DNA of 41,729 nucleotides from Gammaproteobacteria bacterium (GCA_009922705.1 RFUY01000002.1:1-41729); one strand, 5' to 3'. Shown: positions 28,425-40,124, counted from the stretch's first letter. The notes: a model not told the origin generated them from the letters alone. A program made the numbers and translations.

Positions 28425-31055
28425 TCAGTGATTAATCATCCAAGTCGCCCACAAGGCCTGCACTTGTGCTCGCTCGACCGCAAAGCTATGGTCCTGTCGT
28501 GCGGTCTGTTCAGCAAGTAACGCATGATGCTGACTTCGCCGGTAACGCACATAGGCATCGGACAAAAGACGGGCATCGGCCTCCTGTACGCACCCTGTTG
28601 TGACAAGACCTTCGAGCTGCCGAATATTATCGGTGTAAGTGGCGAGCTCCGGATACTGAGACGCGTGTGCGAGAATTTGATATTGCACCATAAATTCAAT
28701 ATCGACGATACCACCGGCATCGTGTTTCAAGTTGACAGCGTCACTCCCAGTCGGTGTCGCCAGGTGGGTCCGCATTTTTTCCCGCATGGCGACCACCTCA
28801 TCCCTTAATTGGGCCAAGGGCCGTGGTGTGACTAACACCGAGCGACGCAAGGCCACCAACTGATCACTTAAGGCCGCATCCCCTGCAACCGGTCGCGCGC
28901 GCACAAAGGCCTGCAACTCCCAAGTCCAAGCCTCTTCATCGAGATACTTGGCAAACGCGTCTAAGCCAATCACCATTAACCCGCTCCGTCCTGACGGGCG
29001 TAATCGGATATCAATCTCAAACAGCTTGCCAAACCGCGTCTGGGTTTCGAGTAAGGCAATCACTCGGCGAACCACCCGTTGGACAAACACACCACCCTCA
29101 ATGGGCGATGCTCCCGAGGTCTCCGCCTGCGCATCAATCGCATGAACAAACACCAAATCCAAGTCTGAGCCATAGCTCATCTCAATGCCGCCCAACTTGC
29201 CATAGCCGAGGACAGCAATACCGCTGTCCTGCTCTGCGCCGACAGGTCGGCCATGTTTCGCCTCAACATCCCTGTAGGCAAAGGCCAAGACCTCAGCAAT
29301 CACGGCTTCAGCGATCCAAGTCAGTTGGTCAGACACACGCATCAAGGGGATGTCTTCGGTCACCTCAAACACAGCCACCCGAAACGCTTGTCCGCGCGCG
29401 AACTGCACGAGTGTCTCGATCAAGGCTTCCGCATCGTCTGGGTCTAGCCGCGCAAGCCGACTCTGTAGTTCTCGACCAAGCGCCTGACGATCCAATAGCA
29501 CCTGATCCACACGAAGCCCCAATAACTCATCCAGGAGAATCGGCATCTCCGTGAGGCGCTTTGCAATCCACGGAGACTGCGCAATGAGGTCAACCATCCG
29601 CTGCAGCACTGTCGGCTCCTCCGCCAAGAGTGCCAAATAGGCGCTTCGACGCAGACAGGTGGTTAAAAAAGCGAGCATACGGTCAGTACAAGGCGCTTCG
29701 TAGCGTGACAAAAGTGGCCCTAATAACCCAATAACACGCACTAAACGGGACCGCGCGACCGCTTCAAGGCGCTCGCATTGGGGCTCCAGAAGATAGGCTT
29801 CTAGGCGCTGTATCACCGCCTCAGAAATCGGGTTTGACGCGGTAGGTGACGTCTCAGGCTCCCCAAGAAATTGCGTAAACTCATGGCGGATCCGCTGCAT
29901 GGTTTGCTGCAGCGTGGTCTCAAAGGCCTCAACCTCGGAAAACCCCAGCATCTGCGCTAACACCAACCGGCGCTCAGGCTCTGCAGGCACTGCCTGTGTT
30001 TGCTGATCTGACTCCGCTTGGATGACATGTTCAACATGCCGGAGCCAGCCGTAATCTGCCCGCAGTTGCCGAGCAACCGATGCCGGCATCAGCTCATGCC
30101 GAATCAATGCATCAATCGCCGCCAACATCGAGGGCGTGCGCAAATCGGGCAGCTGACCGCCCCGCAATAGTTGGAGTGCTTGGACAATAAACTCGGCTTC
30201 CCGAATGCCACCTTCGCCAAGCTTCACATTGTCCGTCTTTCCTTGTCGGCGGACTTCTGCTGCGATCTTTTGCTTTAAGTCGCGGATCGACTCAAAGACC
30301 CCAAAATCGAGATATTTGCGGTACATAAAGGGCGTCAGTTCAGCCAATAAGGACTCCCCGAGACTCAGATCGCCAGCCACCGTCCGCGCTTTGACCAAGG
30401 CAAATCGCTCCCATTCCCGGCCGTGCTGCTCGTAATACGCGGTCACCGCGGAAACCGGTAAGACCAACCGACCAGCGCTGCCCCAGGGGCGCAGCCGTTG
30501 ATCCACCCGAAACACAAAGCCATCTGCGGTCTGTTGATCTAAGCTTTTCGCCATCCCCTGGATCACGCGCGTAAAAAAGTCGGCGTTATCACGGACTCTC
30601 GGGCCTTGCGTGTCACCATCAGAGCCATACACGCAAAAAATATCGATGTCAGAGGACACATTGAGCTCTCGACCGCCCAGCTTACCCATCCCGATAATCG
30701 CGATCCGTGGATCACTCGGAGCGCCCCAGAGGGCCACCTGACTTCGAAAATGATGGGTCAAGCTCGCCTCCAGAGACGCCTCAGCCATCACCGTCATTGT
30801 CGCCATGGTCGCCGTGTCTGGCTCCAAACCCTGCAGTAGGCGCCAATACACGCCTGCTTGCTGACGCATTCGAAGTTGCCGCGCAGCGCGATCAAACATC
30901 GCAGTCTCAGTGATGTCGCAAAGACAGTTCCAGTCGGCTCGCACCGCCTCCGCACTGGGTGTGACATCCACGCGACCCGCGCGGAGCGCTGACGCCCACT
31001 CAGGGTCGCGACGACAGGTTTCGGCTAAAAAGTGCGAGTAATCAAGCGCATCCAT
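28425..31055 (-). CDS. glnE: Glutamine synthetase adenylyltransferase/deadenylase
   Basis: Two nucleotidyltransferase modules: GKLGGRELNVSSDIDIFCVY and GKLGGIEMSYGSDLDLVFVH; downstream of a ygiF-like gene. Confidence 0.96.
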   Translation of the reverse strand: MDALDYSHFLAETCRRDPEWASALRAGRVDVTPSAEAVRADWNCLCDITETAMFDRAARQLRMRQQAGVYWRLLQGLEPDTATMATMTVMAEASLEASLTHHFRSQVALWGAPSDPRIAIIGMGKLGGRELNVSSDIDIFCVYGSDGDTQGPRVRDNADFFTRVIQGMAKSLDQQTADGFVFRVDQRLRPWGSAGRLVLPVSAVTAYYEQHGREWERFALVKARTVAGDLSLGESLLAELTPFMYRKYLDFGVFESIRDLKQKIAAEVRRQGKTDNVKLGEGGIREAEFIVQALQLLRGGQLPDLRTPSMLAAIDALIRHELMPASVARQLRADYGWLRHVEHVIQAESDQQTQAVPAEPERRLVLAQMLGFSEVEAFETTLQQTMQRIRHEFTQFLGEPETSPTASNPISEAVIQRLEAYLLEPQCERLEAVARSRLVRVIGLLGPLLSRYEAPCTDRMLAFLTTCLRRSAYLALLAEEPTVLQRMVDLIAQSPWIAKRLTEMPILLDELLGLRVDQVLLDRQALGRELQSRLARLDPDDAEALIETLVQFARGQAFRVAVFEVTEDIPLMRVSDQLTWIAEAVIAEVLAFAYRDVEAKHGRPVGAEQDSGIAVLGYGKLGGIEMSYGSDLDLVFVHAIDAQAETSGASPIEGGVFVQRVVRRVIALLETQTRFGKLFEIDIRLRPSGRSGLMVIGLDAFAKYLDEEAWTWELQAFVRARPVAGDAALSDQLVALRRSVLVTPRPLAQLRDEVVAMREKMRTHLATPTGSDAVNLKHDAGGIVDIEFMVQYQILAHASQYPELATYTDNIRQLEGLVTTGCVQEADARLLSDAYVRYRRSQHHALLAEQTARQDHSFAVERAQVQALWATWMINH

Positions 31056-31914
31056 GTCTACTGTGTTCCTGTTGAGTCTCAATCATCCACCTGCCCAGAC
31101 CGACTGGGATATCTCCGGCCATGAGGCGCTTCCCCCACTCATCCGCACAAGACGCGCCACTGGCGCGCAGTGCGTGGACAGCCGCTTCAGGGCTGGGTCC
31201 CGCCAATGGATCCAACATGCGACTGAGCCGATTCACCCAACCCAGGGGTGTCTGAGGAAGTGGATCTGCGAGGGGTGATTGCCCCCGAATGAGTCGCTCC
31301 CCCCGTTCTGCTTTACTAATCACAGCCATGTAGGCGGGGATGTGATCAGCCAGTGTCATCCCCAGGGATACCAAGCGCTCAAGCGAGCCCTGGTGCCATT
31401 CAAGCTCTACTTCAGAAACAGGGGAGGTGGCAGACCCCACACTGACCTCTCCGCGATCGAGGGAGATCGTTAAGGCCAGACCTTGATCCTGAATCCGCCA
31501 ATCGGTGCGCCACAGGACATTTTGAAAGACCGGGCGGAGGTGTGCCGGGTCCAACAGTTCCTGGACGGATGGCGCCAAGGGCAGCGCTTGTAGTGCAGAC
31601 CAGTCAAGTGCATGTGTGGTGACCGGAAGATTCCACTCTTGCCGCTGGGTGAGCCCAGATTCATCCGGCTCACGTACTTTCACCGTCATTTCTATTTGGT
31701 CGTCGACTTGGCGTAGACGCACCGCAACCCCCAATGCATGTAATGCACCTGTCGCCGTATCGAAATAGGTATTACCCAAGCGTTGCTCAGGCAGACGGAC
31801 AACCTGCTCGATGTCGAGTTGCGCAAGCAGCGAATCGAGACGATCGGCACTCAGGTGTCGTACACCCAGTTTTAATTCACGTTCGATGGGATCTGGAGTT
31901 ACTGGGGAATTCAT
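31042..31914 (-). CDS. ygiF: CYTH-domain protein, YgiF (inorganic triphosphatase)-like, short form
   Basis: IERELKLGVRH (ExExK), NTYFDTATGALHALGVAVRLRQVDDQIEMTVK; ygiF-glnE order as in E. coli. Confidence 0.85.
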   Translation of the reverse strand: MNSPVTPDPIERELKLGVRHLSADRLDSLLAQLDIEQVVRLPEQRLGNTYFDTATGALHALGVAVRLRQVDDQIEMTVKVREPDESGLTQRQEWNLPVTTHALDWSALQALPLAPSVQELLDPAHLRPVFQNVLWRTDWRIQDQGLALTISLDRGEVSVGSATSPVSEVELEWHQGSLERLVSLGMTLADHIPAYMAVISKAERGERLIRGQSPLADPLPQTPLGWVNRLSRMLDPLAGPSPEAAVHALRASGASCADEWGKRLMAGDIPVGLGRWMIETQQEHSRHGCA

Positions 31915-31946
31915 CGCACAATCCTAAGTCAAATCAAGGAGACGCC

Positions 31947-33239
31947 GTGATTCAAACCGAACCGATCGTGGCCTGGCTGAGAGAAGCGGGTCCCTACATC
32001 GAGTCCTTCCGTGGGAAGACTTTTGTCATCCTACTCTCGGACGAGCATGGCTCCGAAGTCAACCACAGTCGACTGGTGGAAGACCTCTGCTTACTGCATT
32101 CACTCGATGTTCGACTGGTTCTCATTCAAAGCACCCGACACGCCATCGACAGGCATGTCTCCTCACGCGGCGTTCCCACGGAGTTTCATGCCACGCGCCG
32201 GATCACTGATGGGCAATTACTGGTTGCAATCCAAGAGATCGTTGGCCAAGCCCGACTGACCTTTCGCGGGCTCTACACTCGGGCGATGCATCGCAATCGT
32301 GGAACCGCGCCGCTGGTCTCTGGTGCGTTCGTCACGGCAAAGCCGCTTGGTGTTCATGACGGCGTGGACCACCTCTTTACAGGCTCGGTTCGCAAAATTG
32401 ATATCGCCGGGATCAAAGCCCAACTCACGCTCGGTGCCGTGGTTTACGTGGACCACCTAGCGCATGCGCCCAGCGGCCAACTCTATAACCTGGCCAGCGA
32501 AGAAGTGGCGACAAAAACGGCCATTGCGTTGCAGGCGGATAAGTTAATTTTATTTGGGTCGACACCAACCTGTCTTGATCTCGATGGCACCGCCCTGACC
32601 GAGCTCACGAGCCGCACCCTAGATCGCGTAATGCCTGCCCAAGCCCCAGAGATGCAGCGGCGTCTGACAACCGCGGCGGCCGCATTGCGCGGTGGTGTCA
32701 AACGGTGTCATTTGGTGCATGCAGCAACCGATGGCGCACTGCTCACAGAGCTATTGACGGTACAAGGCTCGGGCACAATGGTGACTGGCGAGGCAACGGC
32801 AAGGGTCCGCTCCGCACGACTGGATGATCTCAGTCACCTGCTCCATCTGATGCAGCCATTGGAAGAAGCTGGCTCATTGGTCAGACGGTCACGAGAACAA
32901 CTCGAAGCAGAAATCGGAAACTTTATGGTGATGGACTGTGACGGTCGGATTTTAGGCTCAGCCGCGCTTTATCCGCTGGACCAACACACCGGCGAGCTCG
33001 CCGCGCTGGCTGTAGATCCGGACCATACCGGTGCGCGCATTGGAAGCCGACTACTTCAGGCCATCGAATCTGAAGCCAAACAGCAGGGGCTCACCACGCT
33101 CTGCGTGCTCACCACACTGGCCCCTGACTGGTTCAGCGAGCGCGGCTTTGCGCGTGCATCACTGACGGATCTGCCCGATAATCGGCAGGCACTGTATAAC
33201 TTTCAGCGTAATTCACTGATCCTCACCAAGGCCCTATAG
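31947..33239 (+). CDS. argA: N-acetylglutamate synthase (AAK + GNAT domains)
   Basis: AGPYIESFRGKTFVILL, LLHSLDVRLVLIQS, LEEAGSLVRRSREQLEAEIGNFMVMDCD, FSERGFARASLTDLPDNRQALYNFQRNS; GTG start with AAGGAGA upstream. Confidence 0.92.
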   Translation: MIQTEPIVAWLREAGPYIESFRGKTFVILLSDEHGSEVNHSRLVEDLCLLHSLDVRLVLIQSTRHAIDRHVSSRGVPTEFHATRRITDGQLLVAIQEIVGQARLTFRGLYTRAMHRNRGTAPLVSGAFVTAKPLGVHDGVDHLFTGSVRKIDIAGIKAQLTLGAVVYVDHLAHAPSGQLYNLASEEVATKTAIALQADKLILFGSTPTCLDLDGTALTELTSRTLDRVMPAQAPEMQRRLTTAAAALRGGVKRCHLVHAATDGALLTELLTVQGSGTMVTGEATARVRSARLDDLSHLLHLMQPLEEAGSLVRRSREQLEAEIGNFMVMDCDGRILGSAALYPLDQHTGELAALAVDPDHTGARIGSRLLQAIESEAKQQGLTTLCVLTTLAPDWFSERGFARASLTDLPDNRQALYNFQRNSLILTKAL

Positions 33240-33248
33240 GACTTTTCC

Positions 33249-34919
33249 ATGACCGATGATTCCCGCCGCAAGCATTCCGCCGTCATTGTTGATGGCTTAA
33301 ATCAAACACCGTCACGCGCCATGCTGCGCGCCGTGGGATTTGGTGATGAAGACTTTAAAAAGCCGCAGGTTGGGATTGCCAGCACCTGGTCGATGGTCAC
33401 GCCGTGCAATATGCACATCAATACCCTCGCAGACTGCGCAGAAAAGGGCGCTAATGCGGCCGGTGGAAAGGGCGTTGTCTTTAACACGATCACCGTTAGT
33501 GATGGCATTAGCATGGGGACACCAGGGATGCGCTATTCACTGGTCAGCCGTGAAGTGATTTGTGATTCGATTGAGACGGTTGTCGCTGGTCAAGGCTTTG
33601 ATGGAGTCGTGACCATCGGTGGCTGTGACAAGAATATGCCCGGCTGCGTGATGGCGATGCTCCGAATGAACCGGCCCTCAGTCTTTGTGTACGGTGGCAC
33701 GATTCAACCGGGAGCGGAGCGCCGTGATATCGTGAGCGTCTTTGAAGCCGTTGGTGCGCGTGCAGCCGGCAGCATCGACGATGCCGAGCTGATTGCCGTG
33801 GAGAAAACAGCCATCCCAGGGCCCGGATCCTGTGGCGGTATGTACACCGCAAACACCATGGCGAGTGCGATCGAAGCATTGGGTTTGTCGCTTCCGAACT
33901 CGTCAGCCCAAGAAGCCGTCTCTGGTGATAAGCGCATTGATTCAGAGCGTGCCGGAGAGGCGGTCGTTAGACTGATCGAGCAGGACCTTAAGCCATTAGA
34001 TATCGTCACCCGGAAGTCCTTTGAAAACGCCATTACCGTGGTCATCGCACTCGGAGGCTCGACCAATGCAGTGCTGCATCTGCTGGCGATGGCACACACC
34101 GCAAATATTCCCCTGACGCTGGATGACTTCACCGAGATTGGGAAACGAGTCCCTGTCCTTGCGGATGTGAAGCCCTCGGGGAAATACCTCATGAGCGAGC
34201 TGATCGCCATCGGCGGGATTCAACCATTAATGAAGATGTTGCTCGATCGTGGGTTGTTGCATGGCGAGGTGCTGACGGTGACTGGCCGAACACTCGCCGA
34301 GAATCTTGAGACGGTTGCGCCTTACCCTGCGCAGCAAGACATCATTCGAGCATTCGATAACCCTGTAAAAGCCGACAGTCATTTGCGAATTCTTTACGGG
34401 AACCTTGCGCCAGAAGGGGCTGTGGCAAAGATCTCAGGGAAGGAGGGTCTCACCTTTACCGGAAAGGCCCAGTGTTTCGACTCAGAAGAGGCCGCCCAAG
34501 CCGCCATTATCGCGGGTGAGGTTGAAAAGGGAACGGTCATTGTTATCCGGTACGAAGGGCCCAAAGGTGGACCCGGAATGCGGGAAATGTTGTCACCGAC
34601 GAGCGCGATTATGGGCCGAGGTCTTGGAAAAGATGTGGCCCTCATCACCGACGGACGATTCTCAGGTGGATCGCACGGGTTTGTGATTGGACATGTCACG
34701 CCAGAAGCGGCTGTTGGTGGCCCTATCGGGCTTCTCGAAGACGGCGATGTAATCACCATTGATGCTGAGCAAAACCGGCTCGTGGTCAATCTCGATGACG
34801 CCACACTGGCGGCCCGTCGCGCACGGTGGAGCATGGCCAAAGAGATTCCGACACGAGGCGTGTTGGCAAAATTTGCCAAGTTGGTGTCCAGTGCAAGCAC
34901 TGGGGCTGTGACCGACTAA
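33249..34919 (+). CDS. ilvD: Dihydroxy-acid dehydratase
   Basis: [59 protein letters not shown]. Confidence 0.98.
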   Translation: MTDDSRRKHSAVIVDGLNQTPSRAMLRAVGFGDEDFKKPQVGIASTWSMVTPCNMHINTLADCAEKGANAAGGKGVVFNTITVSDGISMGTPGMRYSLVSREVICDSIETVVAGQGFDGVVTIGGCDKNMPGCVMAMLRMNRPSVFVYGGTIQPGAERRDIVSVFEAVGARAAGSIDDAELIAVEKTAIPGPGSCGGMYTANTMASAIEALGLSLPNSSAQEAVSGDKRIDSERAGEAVVRLIEQDLKPLDIVTRKSFENAITVVIALGGSTNAVLHLLAMAHTANIPLTLDDFTEIGKRVPVLADVKPSGKYLMSELIAIGGIQPLMKMLLDRGLLHGEVLTVTGRTLAENLETVAPYPAQQDIIRAFDNPVKADSHLRILYGNLAPEGAVAKISGKEGLTFTGKAQCFDSEEAAQAAIIAGEVEKGTVIVIRYEGPKGGPGMREMLSPTSAIMGRGLGKDVALITDGRFSGGSHGFVIGHVTPEAAVGGPIGLLEDGDVITIDAEQNRLVVNLDDATLAARRARWSMAKEIPTRGVLAKFAKLVSSASTGAVTD

Positions 34920-35419
34920 CGGCGGTCAAATACCCGAAACGTGTGGTCAGGCTCGCCTGGTTGAGTCTGACCCACCTCGGTTGTCACTTCATCAAACAGG
35001 CTTGCATCGACTGCGGGAATTGTTGCATCCCCAGTTGGCTCAAGCTGGACTTCTGTCACATACCACCGATCGAGATAGGGCGCTGCAGCCCGATAGATTT
35101 CAGCGCCACCGATAAACATGACTGCATCGGCTCCATCCAACTCGGCTTGTGCTTTTGCGATCTGTAATGCGTGCTCAACCGAGGTCGCGACCTTGACGCC
35201 AGGAGACTGCCACTGGGGTTGCCGAGTAATCACCACATTGGTACGACCCGGTAATGGACGGCCGATGGACTCGAACGTCTTTCGCCCCATGATGACTGGC
35301 TTACCAAAGGTCTGCGCTTTGAAATATCGCAAGTCTGAGGGGAGATGCCAGGGCAACTGATTGTTCTGACCGATCACTCCATTTTTCGCACGTGCGACGA
35401 TGGCGCAGACCCGAATCAT
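34916..35419 (-). CDS. folA: Dihydrofolate reductase
   Basis: [63 protein letters not shown]. Confidence 0.97.
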   Translation of the reverse strand: MIRVCAIVARAKNGVIGQNNQLPWHLPSDLRYFKAQTFGKPVIMGRKTFESIGRPLPGRTNVVITRQPQWQSPGVKVATSVEHALQIAKAQAELDGADAVMFIGGAEIYRAAAPYLDRWYVTEVQLEPTGDATIPAVDASLFDEVTTEVGQTQPGEPDHTFRVFDRR

Positions 35420-36249
35420 ATCGCCACCGGTGCTTTGATGTGTGGATGAGGGTCATACCCCTCTATCTGGATGTGTGCCTCCGTGTAGCCCGTAATATCA
35501 GTGGGCTTACCCACCAGGGTGAGTCGCGGCAACGGTCTCGGAGATCGCGTCAACTGCTCTCTCGCCTGAGCAACATGGTTCTGATACAGATGCACATCGC
35601 CACCCGTCCAAATGAAGTCACCGACCGAGAGATCGCATTGGTGTGCCACCAAATGCGTCAGTAGCGCATAAGATGCGATGTTAAACGGCACACCAAGGAA
35701 GATGTCTGCGGACCGTTGGTACAGCTGACAAGACAAAGCCCCATCAGCCACATAGAACTGAAACAATGTATGGCATGGCGCAAGCGCCATGCGACCTGTA
35801 GCCACATTCGCCTGTGGACTGATGGACTCATCTGGCAGTAATGCCGGATTCCATGCAGAAACCAAGAGGCGCCGGGAGTTAGGGCGTGCTTTGATCTGTG
35901 CAATCACTTCCGTGAGCTGATCAATCACACGCCCGTCTGGTGCCGGCCAGCTGCGCCATTGCGCCCCATAAATGGGGCCTAAATCCCCTGACTCAGTGGC
36001 CCACTCATCCCAGATTTTGACGCCGTGCTCACGCAAATAGGCGGTATTTGTGTCTCCTCGGATAAACCACAGCAGCTCATGAATAATCGATTTGAGATGC
36101 AATTTCTTGGTCGTCACCATCGGAAAGCCGTCGCTCAGTGGAAAACGCATCTGATGCCCAAAGACGCTCAGCGTCCCGGTTCCAGTCCGGTCACCCTTGG
36201 GATGTCCGGACTCGAGCAATAACTTTAAAACGTCAAGATACGCTTTCAT
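35416..36249 (-). CDS. thyA: Thymidylate synthase
   Basis: [74 protein letters not shown]. Confidence 0.98.
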   Translation of the reverse strand: MKAYLDVLKLLLESGHPKGDRTGTGTLSVFGHQMRFPLSDGFPMVTTKKLHLKSIIHELLWFIRGDTNTAYLREHGVKIWDEWATESGDLGPIYGAQWRSWPAPDGRVIDQLTEVIAQIKARPNSRRLLVSAWNPALLPDESISPQANVATGRMALAPCHTLFQFYVADGALSCQLYQRSADIFLGVPFNIASYALLTHLVAHQCDLSVGDFIWTGGDVHLYQNHVAQAREQLTRSPRPLPRLTLVGKPTDITGYTEAHIQIEGYDPHPHIKAPVAI

Positions 36250-37021
36250 CTATCTTCCCTTTTCGCACCAATAACCATCCACCAATCAACATCATCGGTA
36301 CTGTCAGTACTTGTCCCATGGTCATCCACTCTAACCAAATAAACCCGAGGTGCGCATCTGGCGCTCGGACAAACTCCACAGAAAACCGAAATACGCCATA
36401 CCCCAATAAAAAGAGCCCCGTCACCTGTCCGGTGCGTCGAGGCACACGCGCATACAGATTGACCACCACAAATAACACGACGCCCTCAAGCGCAAACTCA
36501 TACAACTGGCTGGGATGACGGGGGAGGGGACCACCATTCGGAAACACCATCCCCCAAGGCAATGTCGTTGTGCGCCCCCATAACTCACCGCCGATAAAAT
36601 TTCCCAACCGGCCCAAGCCCAAGCCAATCGGAACCAACGGTGCGAGGGCATCACCGAGCACCAGTGGCGCAATGCGATGCTTTTTAGCAAACCACCAGGT
36701 CAGGGTTATGACGCCCAATAGGCCGCCGTGGAACGACATCCCCCCTTCCCAAATCGCAATCGCGCTCAAAGGCTCTGCAATCGTTCGTTCAAGTTGATAA
36801 AACAACACATAACCAAGGCGCCCACCCAGAATGACACCAATCGCCACCCAGCCCACGAAATCAGATAATGCGTCAACCTGCATTGGGAAACGACCCGCGG
36901 CAATCCGGCGCTTTGCCAGCCAATAGCCCCCCAGAAAGGCAAACACATACATCAGACCATACCAGTGGATCTGAATCACACCGAGGTCCAGCGCCACTGG
37001 ATCAATCTGTGGATAGTTCAT
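36233..37021 (-). CDS. lgt: Prolipoprotein diacylglyceryl transferase
   Basis: [56 protein letters not shown]. Confidence 0.97.
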   Translation of the reverse strand: MNYPQIDPVALDLGVIQIHWYGLMYVFAFLGGYWLAKRRIAAGRFPMQVDALSDFVGWVAIGVILGGRLGYVLFYQLERTIAEPLSAIAIWEGGMSFHGGLLGVITLTWWFAKKHRIAPLVLGDALAPLVPIGLGLGRLGNFIGGELWGRTTTLPWGMVFPNGGPLPRHPSQLYEFALEGVVLFVVVNLYARVPRRTGQVTGLFLLGYGVFRFSVEFVRAPDAHLGFIWLEWMTMGQVLTVPMMLIGGWLLVRKGKIDESVS

Positions 37022-37824
37022 CCCAAAATCCTCCACAGCAGGCGCAACGCGACCAGCCACAAAAAGGTCGCAAATAATCGCTTTAACACCACTTGATCGA
37101 GACTATGGGCCAGCCGGACGCCAAACCGTGCGGCAAGCGTGCTCGTGGCCACAATCCCGAGAAATGCAGGGAGATACACATACCCAGCAGACCATGGCAA
37201 TCGATCTGCCGCATCCCATCCTGTCACCATAAAGGTCAATGCACCGGCCGTTGCCGTTGGCAATCCGAGTAATGACGCCGTGCCAACCGCACGTTTGACC
37301 TGCTCACCAAAACTGGTCATCAAGGGGACAAGAAAGGCACCCCCGGCAATCCCCATCATCGCACTCAGCCAGCCAATCGCAGTCCCGGACACCGCAATGA
37401 CAGCCGCATGTGGTCTTTTTTCATCGCCAGGGGCAACCACCCGTTTGGCTGTCAAAAACAACTGTAAGCCCATGGACATCAGGAACACGCCAAGCATCAG
37501 GGTGAGTGTCTCGCCATGCAATTGATCTGCAGTCCAGCCCCCGATCACACCCCCCATGATGAGAAATGGCACCAATCGTCGGATCCAAGTCCATAACATG
37601 GCGCCCTTTTTGTAGTGGTTGTAAGACGAGCTCAATGCGGTCATCACCACACAGGCGAGCGAGGTACCGACCGCCACATGCGAAGCCACATCCAGAGACA
37701 GTCCAAGCACATCAAAGGTCAACAACAAGACGGGGACAATGACAATGCCACCACCGACACCAAACAGCCCTGCGATGACACCAGAGACGACCCCCAGCGG
37801 TAGATAAATCAGAAATTCCATCAT
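37018..37824 (-). CDS. TauE/SafE family sulfite exporter-like membrane protein
   Basis: GVVSGVIAGLFGVGGGIVIVPVLLLTF; ASHVAVGTSLACVVMTALSSSYNHYKKGAM; GWLSAMMGIAGGAFLVPLM. Confidence 0.92.
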   Translation of the reverse strand: MMEFLIYLPLGVVSGVIAGLFGVGGGIVIVPVLLLTFDVLGLSLDVASHVAVGTSLACVVMTALSSSYNHYKKGAMLWTWIRRLVPFLIMGGVIGGWTADQLHGETLTLMLGVFLMSMGLQLFLTAKRVVAPGDEKRPHAAVIAVSGTAIGWLSAMMGIAGGAFLVPLMTSFGEQVKRAVGTASLLGLPTATAGALTFMVTGWDAADRLPWSAGYVYLPAFLGIVATSTLAARFGVRLAHSLDQVVLKRLFATFLWLVALRLLWRILG

Positions 37825-40124
37825 TGACAGGCCTCAAGCGCCAAGGTGTCTCGCAATGACGGGGGGAGCAACAAACTCAAGCCATGTTTCAAAAAGGTTT
37901 CGGCCAACACACGCAAGACCTGCTCGCCCGACTCCAAAGAGACCGCAAGGGTCGCCAGAGATTCACAATCTGAGCGATCGAATGCCTGGACTGCCCGCTT
38001 CACCTTGGCCAAACTCGATCCAGACATCGACAACTCATTAAACCCGAGCCCCACCAACAACACAGCGGCCATCGGATCGCCGGCCATCTCGCCACAGACG
38101 GCGACTGGAATCCCTGCGCTTCGCGCCGCCTGTGCGGTCTGAGCAAGCGCTCTTAAAACGGCTGGATTTAAGCTGTCGAACAAATTTGCAACACGCGCGT
38201 TAGTGCGATCCACAGCCATGAGATATTGGGTCAAATCATTCGAGCCCACCGACAAAAAGTCACAATGCTGGGCAAGTTCTGGGGCCATATAGACTGCACT
38301 GGGGACTTCAATCATGACCCCGATTTCAGGATTCTCTAAGTGCATTCCGTCGCCGCGCAACTCGCCCAGAACCCGGGCAATCAACCGTTTAGAGGCGGTA
38401 AGCTCTGCCACGGTACTGACCATCGGTAATAAGATTCGCAGATTATCTAAGCCCTCAGAGGCACGAAGCATGGCGCGGATTTGTGTGATAAAGATTTCCG
38501 GGTGATCCAAGGTCACCCGAATTCCACGCCAGCCGAGAAAAGGGTTTGACTCATCAAAGGCAAAATAGGGGAGTCCCTTGTCGCCACCAATGTCCAAAGT
38601 TCGCATCACCACCGGACTCGGTGAATACTGATCGAGCTCGTCTTGATAGATGACACGTTGCTCATCCTCAGTCGGAAACCGTCCGCGCGCGAGGAACGCG
38701 AACTCGGTGCGATATAGTCCGACACCCCCAATCCAAGAACGCTGAAGTTGCGATAACTCCCCAAATAATCCGGAGTTCAACATCAGCTGCACACTATGAC
38801 CATCTCGGGTGAGGCACGGTCCTGGACCAACGCGATCCAAATCTGCTTGCAAGACCGCGGCTTCGGCAATCGCCTCCTGGTAGGCCTCACGAACAGCCTC
38901 AGAAGGATTTGCGACCACTTCCCCTCGCCATCCATCCACAACCACCGTTGCTCCCTGCAGGTCAGAAACCGGCAAATCGGTCGCTCCCATCACCGCAGGA
39001 ATCCCAAGGCTCCGCGCTAGAATCGCCACATGGCTGGTCGCAGACCCTTTCACCGATACGATGCCTTTAAGCTGATGTTTTTGAATCTCGCCCAACATCA
39101 CAGGCGTGACGTCTTCGGCCACTAAAATCGTGTCTGCATCCAGCGTTCCCAGATCATCGACCTGATCTTGCAGTCTCGCCAGAATACGGCGCCCCAAATC
39201 CAATAGATCAGACCCCCGTTCTTTGAGATACGCGTCTTGCATGGCCTCAAATCGCGCCACCAGGTCGAGCACGACATATTTTAGTGCTGTTTCAGCGCTC
39301 TCTCCGGACCGGATTCGACGACAGACCTCACCACTGAGTGTGTGATCTTCCAACATCCGCAAATAGGTCTCGAAGAGCGCCATTTCTGACTCTTTAAGAC
39401 TCGATGATAGATTTTGACTAATCCGACGAAGTTCGTCCTTGACGGCACTCAGCGCATCCTGAAAAGCAACCAGCTCTCGCTCTGGATCTTCAGTCATCCG
39501 ATCACGGACACGGCGCAGCATTGCCGGGGGGCGACGCACAAGGCAGGTCCCCATCGCAATCCCTGGGACGCTGCCCACGCCCTTGAAGTACACATCCGGT
39601 CGCGCGGTTTCACCAGTCTGACCGCTGCCCGTCCTTAACGCGCCGGAGATCTTTGCGTGCGCAATCAATGCAGACAACTGCGCGGCCACGGTAATCAACA
39701 GGGCCTCTTCATCATCCGAGAAACGGCGTGGCGTCACTTGTTGGACAACCAATACGCCCAGTACCTGTCGCTGATGCACGATCGGTACCCCTAAAAAGGA
39801 GTAAAACTCCTCTTCCCCTGTTTCTCGCAAAAACCGAAAGGCCGGATGGCGAGGCGCATTATCCAAGTTCAACAACTCTTCGCGCGTGCCAACGGTGCCC
39901 ACCAACCCCTCATGCAAGCCCAAACTGACTCTGCGTACAGAGTCAGGGTTCAATCCATCGGTCGCCATTAAGACCCATCGATCCGACGCATCGTCTTTTA
40001 GGTACACCGAACAGACACCCGTCTGCATGATGGATTTCACGCGACTGACAATCAGCTCAAGGGCAGCGTCTAAGTTTTCAGCATCGGTGACCGCCTGAAC
40101 CAGTCGCCGAAGGGTGTCTAGCAT
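37821..40124 (-). CDS. ptsP: Phosphoenolpyruvate-protein phosphotransferase PtsP (EI-Ntr, GAF + EI)
   Basis: N-terminal GAF; GVGSVPGIAMGTCLV; active-site His in GSATSHVAILARSLGIPAVMG; GIGGVGLYRTEFAFL-like; FLSVGSNDLTQYLMAVDR. Confidence 0.96.
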   Translation of the reverse strand: MLDTLRRLVQAVTDAENLDAALELIVSRVKSIMQTGVCSVYLKDDASDRWVLMATDGLNPDSVRRVSLGLHEGLVGTVGTREELLNLDNAPRHPAFRFLRETGEEEFYSFLGVPIVHQRQVLGVLVVQQVTPRRFSDDEEALLITVAAQLSALIAHAKISGALRTGSGQTGETARPDVYFKGVGSVPGIAMGTCLVRRPPAMLRRVRDRMTEDPERELVAFQDALSAVKDELRRISQNLSSSLKESEMALFETYLRMLEDHTLSGEVCRRIRSGESAETALKYVVLDLVARFEAMQDAYLKERGSDLLDLGRRILARLQDQVDDLGTLDADTILVAEDVTPVMLGEIQKHQLKGIVSVKGSATSHVAILARSLGIPAVMGATDLPVSDLQGATVVVDGWRGEVVANPSEAVREAYQEAIAEAAVLQADLDRVGPGPCLTRDGHSVQLMLNSGLFGELSQLQRSWIGGVGLYRTEFAFLARGRFPTEDEQRVIYQDELDQYSPSPVVMRTLDIGGDKGLPYFAFDESNPFLGWRGIRVTLDHPEIFITQIRAMLRASEGLDNLRILLPMVSTVAELTASKRLIARVLGELRGDGMHLENPEIGVMIEVPSAVYMAPELAQHCDFLSVGSNDLTQYLMAVDRTNARVANLFDSLNPAVLRALAQTAQAARSAGIPVAVCGEMAGDPMAAVLLVGLGFNELSMSGSSLAKVKRAVQAFDRSDCESLATLAVSLESGEQVLRVLAETFLKHGLSLLLPPSLRDTLALEACQ

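Noticed and set aside
31734-31946. N-terminal extension of the argA ORF
   Set aside because: Antisense to the ygiF-like gene; a GTG start at 31947 with a strong SD matches ArgA homology.
33704-34900. Two 168-aa minus-strand ORFs (33704-34210 and 34394-34900)
   Set aside because: Antisense to ilvD, a highly conserved gene; no domain signature.
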